A stretch of DNA of 64,000 nucleotides from Serratia quinivorans (GTDB taxonomy: Bacteria > Pseudomonadota > Gammaproteobacteria > Enterobacterales > Enterobacteriaceae), in assembly GCA_900457075.1 (NCBI GenBank), contig UGYN01000002.1, forward strand, positions 5,642,001-5,706,000, written 5' to 3'. This document shows, in pieces, positions 46,679 through 56,026 of this stretch. The stretch's first letter is position 1, and every line of letters begins with the position of its first letter. The translations under genes were made by a program, and so were the position numbers. The notes beneath the pieces were generated by a model, which saw nothing but the letters and a program-made list of their open reading frames with translations, had not been told where the DNA came from and did not search any database.

Positions 46679-47959
46679 ATGAAAGGACTTACCCCCTCGC
46701 TGCTGGCGCTGTTGATGCTGGGTGCCACCACGGTGCAGGCGAACGACGATCCGCAACTGGCGGCCCGGCTGCAACACGGGGAATACCTGGCGCGCGCCGG
46801 TGACTGCGCCGCCTGCCATACCGGCCCCGGCGGCCAGCCCTTTGCCGGCGGTCTGAAAATGACCACCCCGGTCGGCGCTATCTATTCCACCAACATTACG
46901 CCGGACAAACAAACCGGCATTGGTGAATACAGTCTGCAGGAATTCAGTGACGCGTTACGCAAAGGCGTTGCTCGCGACGGCACCCGGCTCTACCCCGCGA
47001 TGCCCTATCCTTCGTTCGCCAAAATCAGTGATGGAGACATACGCGACCTCTACCTGTATTTCACCCGACAGGTTAAACCCGTGGTTCAGCAAAATAAGGA
47101 CAGCGATATCCCCTGGCCGCTGAGTATCCGCTGGCCGCTGGCCCTGTGGAATCTGGCGTTTCGGGAGGACGGTACCTATCGGCCGGACGTGACAAAAAGC
47201 CTCGACTGGAATCGCGGCGCCTATCTGGTTCAGGGGCTGGGCCACTGCGGCTCCTGCCACACGCCGCGCGGTATCGGCTTTCAGGAAAAAGCGCTCAGCC
47301 AGAGCGACGACGCCTATCTGAGTGGTGGCACGCTGGAAGGCTGGCATGCTGCCAACCTGCGGGCGGACGCCGTGAGCGGCCTCGGCCGCTGGAGCGCGGA
47401 AGATATTACCCGTTTCCTGAAGACCGGCCATAATCGGCGATTTGCCGCTTTCGGCTCAATGATTGACGTGGTACAAGATAGCACTCAGCACCTGAGCGAC
47501 GCCGATTTACGCGCCATCGCCGGTTATCTGCAATCATTGCCGACCGTCAATAAGGAAAAGCCGCTGGAGCTGGATGGAGGCACGGGCAAAATGCTGCTAA
47601 ACGGTAACGTCAGTCAGCCGGGTGCCCAGACCTATCTGGATAACTGCGCCGCCTGCCACCGCAGCGACGGTCAGGGATATCGCGATACCTTCCCGCAGTT
47701 GGCGCTCAACCCGGCGCTGTTAAGCGACGATCCGTCCTCGCTAATCAGCATTATCCTCAAGGGTTCCCGCACGCCGGTGACCGTCGGCGCGCCAACCGGG
47801 CTGACCATGCCGGACTTTGGCTGGCGCCTGGACGATGAGCAAATTGCTCAGCTCGCGACCTTTATTCGCCACAGTTGGGGCAATGATGCATCGGCGGTGA
47901 CCGCCGCTCAGGTGCAGGAGATCCGCAAAAACAGCATCACCAAACCAGAGCATCCTTAA
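46679..47959 (+). CDS. Gluconate 2-dehydrogenase, triheme cytochrome c subunit
   Basis: The 426-residue precursor has a Sec signal peptide (cleaved after TVQA near residue 21) and three heme-binding CxxCH motifs, CAACH near 43, CGSCH near 190 and CAACH near 325, the pattern of membrane-anchored alcohol/gluconate dehydrogenase cytochromes. It takes electrons from the flavoprotein and reduces ubiquinone. It is last in the three-gene operon, 18 bp after the flavoprotein gene, and is followed by a terminator. Confidence 0.92.
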   Translation: MKGLTPSLLALLMLGATTVQANDDPQLAARLQHGEYLARAGDCAACHTGPGGQPFAGGLKMTTPVGAIYSTNITPDKQTGIGEYSLQEFSDALRKGVARDGTRLYPAMPYPSFAKISDGDIRDLYLYFTRQVKPVVQQNKDSDIPWPLSIRWPLALWNLAFREDGTYRPDVTKSLDWNRGAYLVQGLGHCGSCHTPRGIGFQEKALSQSDDAYLSGGTLEGWHAANLRADAVSGLGRWSAEDITRFLKTGHNRRFAAFGSMIDVVQDSTQHLSDADLRAIAGYLQSLPTVNKEKPLELDGGTGKMLLNGNVSQPGAQTYLDNCAACHRSDGQGYRDTFPQLALNPALLSDDPSSLISIILKGSRTPVTVGAPTGLTMPDFGWRLDDEQIAQLATFIRHSWGNDASAVTAAQVQEIRKNSITKPEHP

Positions 47960-47966
47960 AATCTGC

Positions 47967-48000
47967 CAGGGGCCCAGCCGATTGGGCTCCTGTCTTTTTC
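47967..48000 (+). terminator. Terminator of the gluconate dehydrogenase operon
   Basis: AGGGGCCCA and TGGGCTCCT form a stem with one G-T pair, followed by GTCTTTTTC, directly after the operon. Confidence 0.75.
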
Positions 48001-48013
48001 TCACAGCCCTTCT

Positions 48014-48080
48014 CGTTTAAGTTTGGTTTAACTTCTCATGGGCATTGTTTATCCAACGTTTATTGGACGTTGCCGATAAT
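48014..48080 (+). promoter_or_regulatory. Two PhoP boxes and -10 of the phoPQ promoter
   Basis: Box 1 is CGTTTA-N5-GGTTTA (48014-48030). Box 2 is TGTTTA-N5-CGTTTA (48046-48062). Both fit the PhoP consensus GTTTA-N6-GTTTA. Box 2 is followed 12 bp later by GATAAT (48075-48080), the spacing of PhoP-activated promoters where the box takes the place of the -35. This implies autoregulation, as in E. coli and Salmonella. Confidence 0.8.
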
Positions 48081-48284
48081 GACCACTCACCAAAAATCGA
48101 TAGCGCTTATTTCCTGCCAAGGCTCTGCGTCCCTTGCGGTAAATGCCGGTTATACCTACCATAACGTCAATATCACGATCAGATGGCCAAGGTTGTTGCA
48201 CGCTATCCCTCACACGCTGCCGAGCGTGTTACCTTTACAGCGTGGGTGACAGGATGTTCACCCGCAGATTTACAGGAGTCCGCC

Positions 48285-48956
48285 ATGCGAGTACTGGTTG
48301 TTGAAGATAATGGTTTACTGCGCCACCACCTCTCCGTACAGATGCGTGAAATGGGTCATCAGGTTGATGCAGCAGAAGATGCCAAGGAAGCCGATTATTT
48401 CCTGCAGGAACATGCGCCGGACATCGCGATTGTCGATCTCGGCCTGCCGGGTGAAGACGGCCTGAGCCTGATCCGCCGCTGGCGCGCCCACCAAATGAAA
48501 TTACCGATCCTGGTGCTGACCGCCCGTGAAAGCTGGCAAGACAAGGTAGCGGTGCTGGAAGCCGGTGCCGATGACTACGTCACCAAGCCGTTTCATTTGG
48601 AAGAAGTGATTGCCCGCATGCAGGCGTTGATGCGCCGTAACAGCGGCCTGGCTTCCCAGGTGATCGTCTTGCCGCCGTTCCAGATCGACCTTTCGCGCCG
48701 TGAGCTGAGCGTCAACGAACAGCAAATCAAACTGACCGCGTTTGAATACACCATTATCGAAACCTTAATCCGCAACGCCGGTAAAGTGGTCAGTAAAGAC
48801 TCGCTGATGTTGCAGCTGTATCCGGATGCCGAGCTACGTGAAAGCCACACCATCGATGTACTGATGGGCCGTTTGCGTAAAAAGGTGCAGGCCGAATACC
48901 CGCAGGAAGTGATCACCACGGTTCGTGGCCAGGGCTATCGTTTTGATGCGAAGTGA
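48285..48956 (+). CDS. phoP: Response regulator PhoP
   Basis: The 223-residue OmpR-type regulator has a receiver domain with phospho-acceptor Asp51 in [11 protein letters not shown] and Lys in VTKPF, and a winged-helix DNA-binding domain ([13 protein letters not shown] ... [15 protein letters not shown]). PhoP responds to low Mg2+, acid and antimicrobial peptides via PhoQ. The ATG at 48285 follows CAGGAG and gives the normal MRVLVVEDN start; the longer frame to 48183 is not expected. phoQ starts within a few bases of the stop. Confidence 0.96.
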   Translation: MRVLVVEDNGLLRHHLSVQMREMGHQVDAAEDAKEADYFLQEHAPDIAIVDLGLPGEDGLSLIRRWRAHQMKLPILVLTARESWQDKVAVLEAGADDYVTKPFHLEEVIARMQALMRRNSGLASQVIVLPPFQIDLSRRELSVNEQQIKLTAFEYTIIETLIRNAGKVVSKDSLMLQLYPDAELRESHTIDVLMGRLRKKVQAEYPQEVITTVRGQGYRFDAK

Positions 48957-48958
48957 AC

Positions 48959-50419
48959 ATGATGTTCAACAAAAATAAAAAGCCTTTTTCCCTACGAGCC
49001 CGCTTTTTGATGGCTACCGCCGGGGTGATCCTGGCGCTGTCGCTGTCCTATGGTCTGGTCGCGGTCGTGGGTTATATCGTCAGCTTCGACAAAACCGCCT
49101 TCCGCCTGCTGCGTGGCGAAAGCAACCTGTTCTTCAGCCTGGCCCAGTGGAAAGACAACAAACTCACCATCGCCATTCCGCCCGATATCGATCTCAACTT
49201 CCCTACCCTGGTGTTTATTTACGACGATAAGGGCAAGCTGCTGTGGAGCCAGCGCCAGGTACCGGAACTGGAAAAACGGATCAACAAAGAGTGGCTGGAA
49301 GAGTCCGGTTTCTACGAAATTGACACCGATACCCGCATCAGTAGCGAAGTCCTGGGTAACAACCCCAAGGCGCAAGATCAACTCAAAGACTATGACGACA
49401 ACGACCAGAATGCGCTGACCCACTCCGTGGCGGTTAACACCTACGCGGCGACCGCAAGATTGCCGGCGCTAAGCATCGTGGTGGTCGACACTATCCCGCA
49501 AGAGCTTCAGCGTTCAGACGTCGTCTGGGAATGGTTCAGCTATGTGTTGCTGGCTAACCTGCTGTTGGTGGTGCCCCTGTTGTGGCTGGCGGCCTATTGG
49601 AGCCTGCGACCGATCCAGGCGTTGGTGAATCAGGTCGGCGAACTGGAAAACGGTGAGCGAGAACAGCTCGATGAGAACCCCCCCAGCGAACTGCGCGGGC
49701 TGGTACGCAATCTGAATATTCTGGTTCGCAACGAACGCCAGCGCTATACCAAATACCGCACCACGCTTTCCGATCTGACCCACAGTCTGAAAACCCCGTT
49801 GGCGGTACTGCAAACCACATTGCGCTCACTGCGCACCGGCAAGCAAACCACCATTGAGGAAGTCGAGCCGATCATGCTGGATCAGATCGGACGTATCTCT
49901 CAGCAAATTGGCTACTACCTGCACCGCGCCAGCATCAACTCCGGGCAAACGGTGCTGACACGCGAGATCCATTCGGTACCGGCCCTGCTGGACAGCCTGA
50001 CGGTGGCGCTGAACAAGGTATATCAGCGTAAAGGCGTGGTGATCACGCTGGATATCTCGCCGGAAGTGACCTTTATGGGTGAAAAAAACGACTTTATGGA
50101 AGTGATGGGCAACGTACTTGAAAATGCCTGTAAGTACTGCCTGGAATTCGTTGAAATCACCTCCCTCCACTCCGATAAATATCTCACCATCGTCATCGAT
50201 GACGACGGCCCGGGTATTCCGGAAAGCAAACGCGAGTTGATTTTCCAGCGCGGCCAACGGGTAGACACTTTGCGCCCCGGTCAGGGCTTGGGATTATCGG
50301 TAGCGGCGGAGATTATTGAGCAGTACGACGGCTCCATTACCATCAGTGACAGCCCGCTGGGCGGCGCACGTATGCAGGTCACTTTCGCTCGTCAGCACGA
50401 CTCCCACCATAACGAGTAA
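48959..50419 (+). CDS. phoQ: Sensor histidine kinase PhoQ
   Basis: The 486-residue inner-membrane kinase has a first TM near residues 17-40, a periplasmic sensor domain with an acidic cluster (LKDYDDNDQ) that can bind divalent cations, a second TM near 195-215, HAMP, the phospho-acceptor His near 275 ([19 protein letters not shown]) and an HATPase domain ([29 protein letters not shown]). PhoQ phosphorylates PhoP when Mg2+ is low or peptides bind. ATGs at 48959 and 48962 are both possible; a GTG at 48953 overlaps the phoP stop. Confidence 0.95.
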   Translation: MMFNKNKKPFSLRARFLMATAGVILALSLSYGLVAVVGYIVSFDKTAFRLLRGESNLFFSLAQWKDNKLTIAIPPDIDLNFPTLVFIYDDKGKLLWSQRQVPELEKRINKEWLEESGFYEIDTDTRISSEVLGNNPKAQDQLKDYDDNDQNALTHSVAVNTYAATARLPALSIVVVDTIPQELQRSDVVWEWFSYVLLANLLLVVPLLWLAAYWSLRPIQALVNQVGELENGEREQLDENPPSELRGLVRNLNILVRNERQRYTKYRTTLSDLTHSLKTPLAVLQTTLRSLRTGKQTTIEEVEPIMLDQIGRISQQIGYYLHRASINSGQTVLTREIHSVPALLDSLTVALNKVYQRKGVVITLDISPEVTFMGEKNDFMEVMGNVLENACKYCLEFVEITSLHSDKYLTIVIDDDGPGIPESKRELIFQRGQRVDTLRPGQGLGLSVAAEIIEQYDGSITISDSPLGGARMQVTFARQHDSHHNE

Positions 50420-50432
50420 ATTCTGTTGCTCA

Positions 50433-50451
50433 GGCCCCGATCCACGGGGCC
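50433..50451 (+). terminator. Hairpin between phoQ and roxA
   Basis: GGCCCCG and CGGGGCC form a 7-bp stem with a 5-nt loop, without a clear T-run. A perfect TATAAT (50462-50467) follows and is the likely -10 of roxA. Confidence 0.5.
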
Positions 50452-50503
50452 AAACTTCCGTTATAATCGCACTCAGGCTCACTCCTCTATCCTGGAATAG
50501 AAC

Positions 50504-51625
50504 ATGGATTATCAATTAGATCTGGACTGGAACGATTTTTTGCAACGTTATTGGCAAAAGCGTCCGGTGATTCTGAAGCGTGGCTTCAAAAACTTTATCG
50601 ATCCGATCTCCCCGGATGAGCTGGCTGGGCTGGCGATGGAAAACGAAGTGGACAGCCGTTTGGTTAGCCACCAGGACGGCCGCTGGCAGGTCGCTCACGG
50701 CCCATTTGAGAGCTTTGACCACCTGAGTGAGAACAACTGGTCGCTGCTGGTGCAGGCAGTCGATCACTGGCATGAGCCTTCCAGCGCGCTGATGCGCCCG
50801 TTCCGCCAACTGCCGGACTGGCGGATGGACGATCTGATGATTTCGTTCTCGGTGCCGGGCGGCGGTGTTGGCCCGCATTTCGATCAGTACGACGTGTTTA
50901 TCATTCAGGGTACCGGTCGCCGTCGCTGGCGCGTGGGTGAAAAAGTGCCGATGAAGCAGCATTGCCCGCACCCGGACCTGCTGCAGGTTGAACCTTTCGA
51001 CGCCATTATCGATGAAGAAATGGAACCGGGCGATATTCTGTATATTCCGCCGGGCTTCCCGCATGAAGGCTACGCATTGGAAAACGCCCTGAATTACTCG
51101 GTGGGCTTCCGCGCACCGAATGGTCGTGAACTGATTAGCGGCTTTGCCGACCACGTGCTGGCACGCGAACTGGGCAGCAAACGTTACAGCGATCCGGATA
51201 TTCAACTGCGTGAGCATCCAGCGCAAGTGCTGCCGCAGGAAGTCGACGCCCTTCGCCAGATGATGCTGGATCTGGTTGAGCAACCGGAACACTTCCAACA
51301 GTGGTTCGGCGAATTTATCTCCCAGACGCGCCACGAGCTGGATGCCGCGCCGCCGGAGCCGCCTTACCAGGCAGGCGAAATCTACGAACTGCTACAGCAG
51401 GGCGAGCCATTACAACGTCTGGGTGGCCTGCGCGTACTGCGCGTTGGTGATCAGTGCTTTGTGAACGGTGAACTGATGGATACCGAGCATCTGCAGGCTG
51501 TCGATGCCATGTGCCAGAACTTCAGCGTTAATGCCACCCAGTTGGGTGACGCGGTGGACGATCCGTCGTTCCTGGCGCTGCTGACCGCACTGATCAATAA
51601 CGGTTACTGGTATTTTAAAGACTGA
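50504..51625 (+). CDS. roxA: Ribosomal protein uL16 3-hydroxylase RoxA (YcfD)
   Basis: This 373-residue JmjC-type 2-oxoglutarate/Fe(II) oxygenase hydroxylates an arginine of ribosomal protein L16. Iron ligands are visible in PHFDQYDVF (His and Asp, about residues 125-127) and PPGFPHEGY (His near 187). A dimerisation region and a winged-helix domain make up the C-terminal half. It lies after phoPQ with its own TATAAT and is followed by a strong terminator. Confidence 0.95.
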   Translation: MDYQLDLDWNDFLQRYWQKRPVILKRGFKNFIDPISPDELAGLAMENEVDSRLVSHQDGRWQVAHGPFESFDHLSENNWSLLVQAVDHWHEPSSALMRPFRQLPDWRMDDLMISFSVPGGGVGPHFDQYDVFIIQGTGRRRWRVGEKVPMKQHCPHPDLLQVEPFDAIIDEEMEPGDILYIPPGFPHEGYALENALNYSVGFRAPNGRELISGFADHVLARELGSKRYSDPDIQLREHPAQVLPQEVDALRQMMLDLVEQPEHFQQWFGEFISQTRHELDAAPPEPPYQAGEIYELLQQGEPLQRLGGLRVLRVGDQCFVNGELMDTEHLQAVDAMCQNFSVNATQLGDAVDDPSFLALLTALINNGYWYFKD

Positions 51626-51645
51626 AGCTGAAGTCATTCTGATAA

Positions 51646-51678
51646 GGCCACCCGCCCCCAGGCGAGTGGCTTTTTTTT
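51646..51678 (+). terminator. Terminator after roxA
   Basis: GGCCACCCGCC pairs with GGCGAGTGGC with one mismatch around a CCCA loop. A run of eight T follows. Confidence 0.85.
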
Positions 51679-52765
51679 ATGCTCGCAGCGCCTGCGTCAG
51701 GTAAGCATCAAGCTCCTCGTCCGGCATGCCCGCCTGTCTGGCTGCCGCACAAATCTGCTGCCAGGTATTGGCATCTATCGGGATCCCCTGTTGCAAGCGT
51801 TGTTCGCGATTCGCCTCTTCCCACTCCCCCGGCACCTCAATCGGCCGACCGTCACTTGGCGGTGAGGCTTTCACCCACTCAATAAACGCCTCAGCCTCGC
51901 TTTGCATCTCAGGTGCCGCAAAGGCCTCAGGGTTGAGGATAATGGTGGTCATACAGTTGAAAATGGCGTCGCTGTTGGATTTCAGCGTAGCACTATGGGT
52001 AGTTCGCCCGCCCGACAGTGCACCGCCGAGGATCTCGCACAGGGCGGCCAGCGCATAACCTTTATGCGCACCAAAGGGCAGCAGCGAACCAAACGGCTGC
52101 TCGTGCATCACCTTGGGTTCGTCTGTGGGTTGTCCATGCTGGTCAATCAGATAGCCCGGCGCGACGGTCAGACCTTTGTTGTAGGCCACGCGGGTTTTAC
52201 CAAAAGCGATGCCGCTGGTGGCGAAATCCAGCAGCAGCGGCTTTTTACCGGGACGGGGGAAAATAACGCAGAAGGGGTTGGTACCAAAGCGACGATCGCT
52301 GCCGCCAAAGGGTGCCACCATAGGGTCGCCCACGACATTGACGAAGTGAATGGAGATAAAACCGGCGCGTGCACACTGTTCAGCCCAGTGGCCAATACGG
52401 CCGATGTGATGCGAATTGTTTAATGCCACCGCCGCCAGCCCCAGTTGCCGGGCTCGTTCGATGCCTTTATCCATCGCCTCACTGGCGACCACCTGGCCGA
52501 AACCCTGACCACCGTCAATCGTCAGGACCGCACCGGCGTCGCGTACCACCTGGGCATGAACGTTAAGCTGTAAATGCCCCTGCGCCAGCGACGCCATATA
52601 GCTCGGGATCATGCCGACGCCGTGGGAGTCGTGGCCGGCCAGATTGGCCTGAACCAAATGTTCGGCCACTAGCCCGGCCTCTCGATCGGTACTGCCGGCA
52701 TGGCGCCAAATCGCCTGCACAAACTGCTCAAGACATTGGCTATCGATACGGTGTTCAGTGCTCAT
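51677..52765 (-). CDS. hcxB: Hydroxycarboxylate dehydrogenase B (YbiC), LDH2/MDH2 family
   Basis: The 362-residue NAD(P)-dependent oxidoreductase belongs to the Ldh2/malate dehydrogenase-like family. It follows E. coli YbiC/HcxB as I remember it across most of its length, for example ANLAGHDSHGVGMIPSY near residue 50, LNNSHHIGRIGHWAEQCA near 115 and FGTNPFCVIFPR near 160. These enzymes reduce 2-oxo acids such as phenylpyruvate or hydroxyphenylpyruvate. It is divergently flanked by roxA (convergent) and lies downstream of pepT on the same strand. Confidence 0.88.
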   Translation of the reverse strand: MSTEHRIDSQCLEQFVQAIWRHAGSTDREAGLVAEHLVQANLAGHDSHGVGMIPSYMASLAQGHLQLNVHAQVVRDAGAVLTIDGGQGFGQVVASEAMDKGIERARQLGLAAVALNNSHHIGRIGHWAEQCARAGFISIHFVNVVGDPMVAPFGGSDRRFGTNPFCVIFPRPGKKPLLLDFATSGIAFGKTRVAYNKGLTVAPGYLIDQHGQPTDEPKVMHEQPFGSLLPFGAHKGYALAALCEILGGALSGGRTTHSATLKSNSDAIFNCMTTIILNPEAFAAPEMQSEAEAFIEWVKASPPSDGRPIEVPGEWEEANREQRLQQGIPIDANTWQQICAAARQAGMPDEELDAYLTQALRA

Positions 52766-52850
52766 GATACGGCTCCTGGTGCGGAAAATATGTTCTACAC
52801 TAGGAGCAAATCATTGTTACGGCAAGCAATTATAATAATCGCAATCGGGG

Positions 52851-54080
52851 CTATTTGGCGCGTTCTGCCGTCAGCGCAGCGATGCGCATAATCACGGCCA
52901 CTGCTTGCTCCATCCCTTCAAGGGAAACAAACTCATGCTTGCAATGATAGTTATAACCGCCGGTAAACAGATTCGGACAAGGCAGACCGCGAAACGATAA
53001 CTGAGCGCCGTCGGTACCGCCGCGAATCGGCTTCATCACTGGTTCAATATCGCAATCGCGCATGGCCTGTTGCGCCAACGCAATCACATGGGGATGTTCT
53101 GCCACCTGTTCGCGCATGTTGTAGTAGCTGTCTTCAATCGTCACTTCGATATAACAATCCCGCGGCAGACCTTTGCCCACCTGCTTGGCTACCTCAAACA
53201 TCCGGCGCTTGCGGGCCTCGAAACCCTCACGCTCGAAATCACGCAGAATATAGTGCATTTCGGCGCGCTCGACGCTGCCCTTGAGGCTGCTGAGATGATA
53301 AAACCCCTGATAATCGGCGGTGGTTTCCGGCGTTTCATCCGCCGGTAGCGCCTGCTGAATACGGGTTGCCAGTGACAGGGCATTCACCATCACCCCTTTA
53401 GCGCTCCCAGGGTGAACATTATTGCCGACAATTTTCACCGTCACCGACGCCGCATTGAAGTTCTCGCATTCCAACTCACCGACACCACCGCCATCTACGG
53501 TATAGGCCCACTCGGCGTTGAATTGTGCAACGTCAAAAAATCGTGCGCCCTTGCCCACTTCCTCGTCCGGCGTAAAAGCCACGCGAATATCGCCGTGGGG
53601 GATATTGCGTTGCTGCAACCGCACCATGGCGGTCAGAATTTCGGCAATGCCTGCCTTGTCATCGGCACCGAGCAGCGTTTTGCCGTCGGTAGTGATCAAC
53701 GTCTGCCCCAGCATCTGGTGCAGGATCGGGAACATCACCGGCGATAACACCTCATCGCCAATGCCCAATGCAATATCGCCGCCGCGGTAACTTTCGACGA
53801 TCTGCGGGTTAACGTGTTTGCCGGTAAAATCCGGTGAGGTATCCAGGTGAGAAATAAACCCGATGGTCGGTACGGACCAGGCAACGTTGCCCGGTAAAGT
53901 GCCCATCACGCAGCCATGCTCGCTGAGCGACACCCGTTCAAACCCCAGTTCAATCATTTCTTGCTGCAACACGCGCGCCAGCTTCATTTGCCCGTCGGTA
54001 CTCGGCACATGTTTGACGTTCGCTTTGGATTGCGTGTCGAATGAGACGTAGTTAAAAAATCGATCTAGTAGTTTATCCAT
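52851..54080 (-). CDS. pepT: Peptidase T (aminotripeptidase)
   Basis: This 409-residue M20-family dizinc peptidase removes N-terminal residues from tripeptides in the cytoplasm. Metal ligands and catalytic residues lie in ISHLDTSPD (His and Asp near 78), [12 protein letters not shown] (bridging Asp near 140) and the catalytic Glu pair in [10 protein letters not shown] (about 172). The ATG at 54080 gives the usual [18 protein letters not shown] start; the extension to 54110 is unlikely. pepT is FNR-regulated in Salmonella, but no clear FNR box is visible here. Confidence 0.95.
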   Translation of the reverse strand: MDKLLDRFFNYVSFDTQSKANVKHVPSTDGQMKLARVLQQEMIELGFERVSLSEHGCVMGTLPGNVAWSVPTIGFISHLDTSPDFTGKHVNPQIVESYRGGDIALGIGDEVLSPVMFPILHQMLGQTLITTDGKTLLGADDKAGIAEILTAMVRLQQRNIPHGDIRVAFTPDEEVGKGARFFDVAQFNAEWAYTVDGGGVGELECENFNAASVTVKIVGNNVHPGSAKGVMVNALSLATRIQQALPADETPETTADYQGFYHLSSLKGSVERAEMHYILRDFEREGFEARKRRMFEVAKQVGKGLPRDCYIEVTIEDSYYNMREQVAEHPHVIALAQQAMRDCDIEPVMKPIRGGTDGAQLSFRGLPCPNLFTGGYNYHCKHEFVSLEGMEQAVAVIMRIAALTAERAK

Positions 54081-54249
54081 GGTATCCGCCCTCAGAATAT
54101 CGCGTTTCATTATGCGGAACCGATCAGGATCAAATATTGCGACAGGTCATTTTTAGCCAGATTTAACGGAAATCATTAAACCTTGTGATGATTTCCTTCA
54201 TTGACCAGGCCGCTACGGCAGAAGTTATCGCCAGCCACGGCTTCTGATG

Positions 54250-54265
54250 TGTGATCTTCTTCACG
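54250..54265 (+). promoter_or_regulatory. CRP site upstream of the alpha-glucoside PTS operon
   Basis: TGTGA-TCTTCT-TCACG matches TGTGA-N6-TCACA at 9 of 10 positions, about 177 bp before the transporter ATG. Catabolite control would suit a PTS operon. The remaining 361 bp between pepT and the PTS gene holds the two promoters and no gene that I can see. Confidence 0.65.
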
Positions 54266-54441
54266 ACGGGTACCGGTTGTCAGCCACTGACCACCAGTGC
54301 CTATTTCCGCTGACTAATTGCATCACCGGATCTTTCCTCCTATAACTTAGCCAAGGCAGAGTTTGCCTCTTTCTCTTTCGCCATCCCAGGGAGCTTTATC
54401 GTCAACGTCGTTATCCATTAAAATATAAAAAAGGAACTGAC

Positions 54442-56001
54442 ATGAAAGGTATTATCGATAATATCTTGAGCAAGCTGCAACTTTTTTCCAAAGCCATGAT
54501 GGGGCCGATATTCTTCTTGCCGGTTATTGGTTTAATCCTGGCATTAAGTTCTATTCTTACCAACGCCACACTGGTAAATGAAAACTCCGGGATTTTCCAT
54601 GTAGGGAAAATGCTCGGCGATACCTTCTGGCCATTATTTGGTAATCTCGGGTTAATATTCTGTATCGGTATTACCTATGGACTAGCCAGGGATAAAAAGA
54701 GCGAGGCCGCATTGGTGGCGGTAATGTGCTTTATCATGTTCCTCGGCGCCAACTCGTCTTATCTGCAGCTTAGTGGCCACGTAGCGCAAAAAATCAACGG
54801 CGAATTTTACGGCACCGGGCAAACCGAACTGCTGGGTTTCACCGTGGTGGATATGGGCATATTCCTCGGTCTGATCCTCGGCATCACTATCGCTTGGGTA
54901 CATAACCGTCTGTGTAACGTCGAACTGAACGGCGTGTTATCGGTTTATGGCGGCTCCAAACTGGTACTGATCGCCATGACGCCGGTGATTGTGCTGTATG
55001 CCATCGCCTTCAGCTATCTGTGGCCGGCTATCTCGCACGGTCTGATCTCGCTGACCGGCTTTATGAAAAGCTCCGGTTCGCTTGGCGTATTCGTTTACGG
55101 TTTCTTCGAGAAATTCCTTATTCCCACCGGGCTGCATCACTTTATCTGGTCTCCGTTCCAGCTCACCAGCATCGGCGGTTCGATCGTGCAGGATGGCCAC
55201 ACCGTTCCTGGCTCACAGGCGATTTTCCTGGCCTATATGCGCGACCCGAGTATTTCGCCGCTGATGAATGAAGCACTGCGCTTCTCGCAGCAGGGTATGG
55301 TGACCATCTTTGGCCTGTCAGGCGCGGCGCTGGCCTTTTATCACACCGCCAAACCGGAAAAGAAAATGCTGGCCAAGGCGATCCTGATCCCGGCCATCAC
55401 TACCTCGATTCTGGTGGGTATCACCGAACCGATCGAGTTCACCTTCCTGTTTATTTCGCCGCTGCTGTGGGTGATCCATGCGGTGCTGACTGCGCTGTCG
55501 CAGGTTGCCTGCAATCTGTTCGAAGTGCGGCCCTGGGGAGCCAGCGGCCTGATTGAGTTCCTGGTGTATAACCTGCCGTTGCCGGTGGCCCTCACTCGCT
55601 GGCCGCTATATGTCGTGATTGGCCTGATTCAGTTCGCCGTCTATTACCTGGTATTCAAAACGCTGGTGCTGAAGCTTAATTTAAAAACGCCGGGCCGCGA
55701 GGATGACGATGAGGTCAAACTTTATTCAAAACAGGAGTATCAAAATAGTAAAAGCACGCCTAATGAATTGAGTGGGATAATTATTCGCGCGCTTGGCGGT
55801 AAAGACAACATTATTTCCGTCGACAACTGTTTCACCCGGCTCAGGGTGGAATTAAAAGACATGCAACTGGTAGATGAAGCGGCATTAAAAAGTACCGGTG
55901 CCAAAGGCGTGGTGAAAAATAGGCGTGAGGTTCAGGTTATTTATGGTGTCACCGTTGGCAAGGTCAAAAACCAGGTCGAAAAGTATTTAGCAGCACTCTG
56001 A
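54442..56001 (+). CDS. aglA: Alpha-glucoside PTS transporter, EIICB (AglA-like)
   Basis: The 519-residue protein has an EIIC membrane domain of the glucose superfamily (residues 1-420, about ten helices, with the substrate-site segment GITEPIEFTFLFISP) and a C-terminal EIIB domain with the phospho-acceptor Cys in VDNCFTRLRVEL. It imports and phosphorylates alpha-glucosides such as maltose isomers of sucrose. No EIIA is encoded here, so it probably uses EIIA-Glc (Crr). AAGGAACTGAC precedes the ATG. aglB follows by 25 bp. Confidence 0.87.
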   Translation: MKGIIDNILSKLQLFSKAMMGPIFFLPVIGLILALSSILTNATLVNENSGIFHVGKMLGDTFWPLFGNLGLIFCIGITYGLARDKKSEAALVAVMCFIMFLGANSSYLQLSGHVAQKINGEFYGTGQTELLGFTVVDMGIFLGLILGITIAWVHNRLCNVELNGVLSVYGGSKLVLIAMTPVIVLYAIAFSYLWPAISHGLISLTGFMKSSGSLGVFVYGFFEKFLIPTGLHHFIWSPFQLTSIGGSIVQDGHTVPGSQAIFLAYMRDPSISPLMNEALRFSQQGMVTIFGLSGAALAFYHTAKPEKKMLAKAILIPAITTSILVGITEPIEFTFLFISPLLWVIHAVLTALSQVACNLFEVRPWGASGLIEFLVYNLPLPVALTRWPLYVVIGLIQFAVYYLVFKTLVLKLNLKTPGREDDDEVKLYSKQEYQNSKSTPNELSGIIIRALGGKDNIISVDNCFTRLRVELKDMQLVDEAALKSTGAKGVVKNRREVQVIYGVTVGKVKNQVEKYLAAL

Positions 56002-56026
56002 CATTTATTAATTTGGGAGATATTAA

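Noticed and set aside
45695..46912. A 405-codon frame on the minus strand over the gluconate dehydrogenase genes
   Set aside because: Antisense shadow of two clearly identified genes; its composition is His/Gly/Val-rich without domains.
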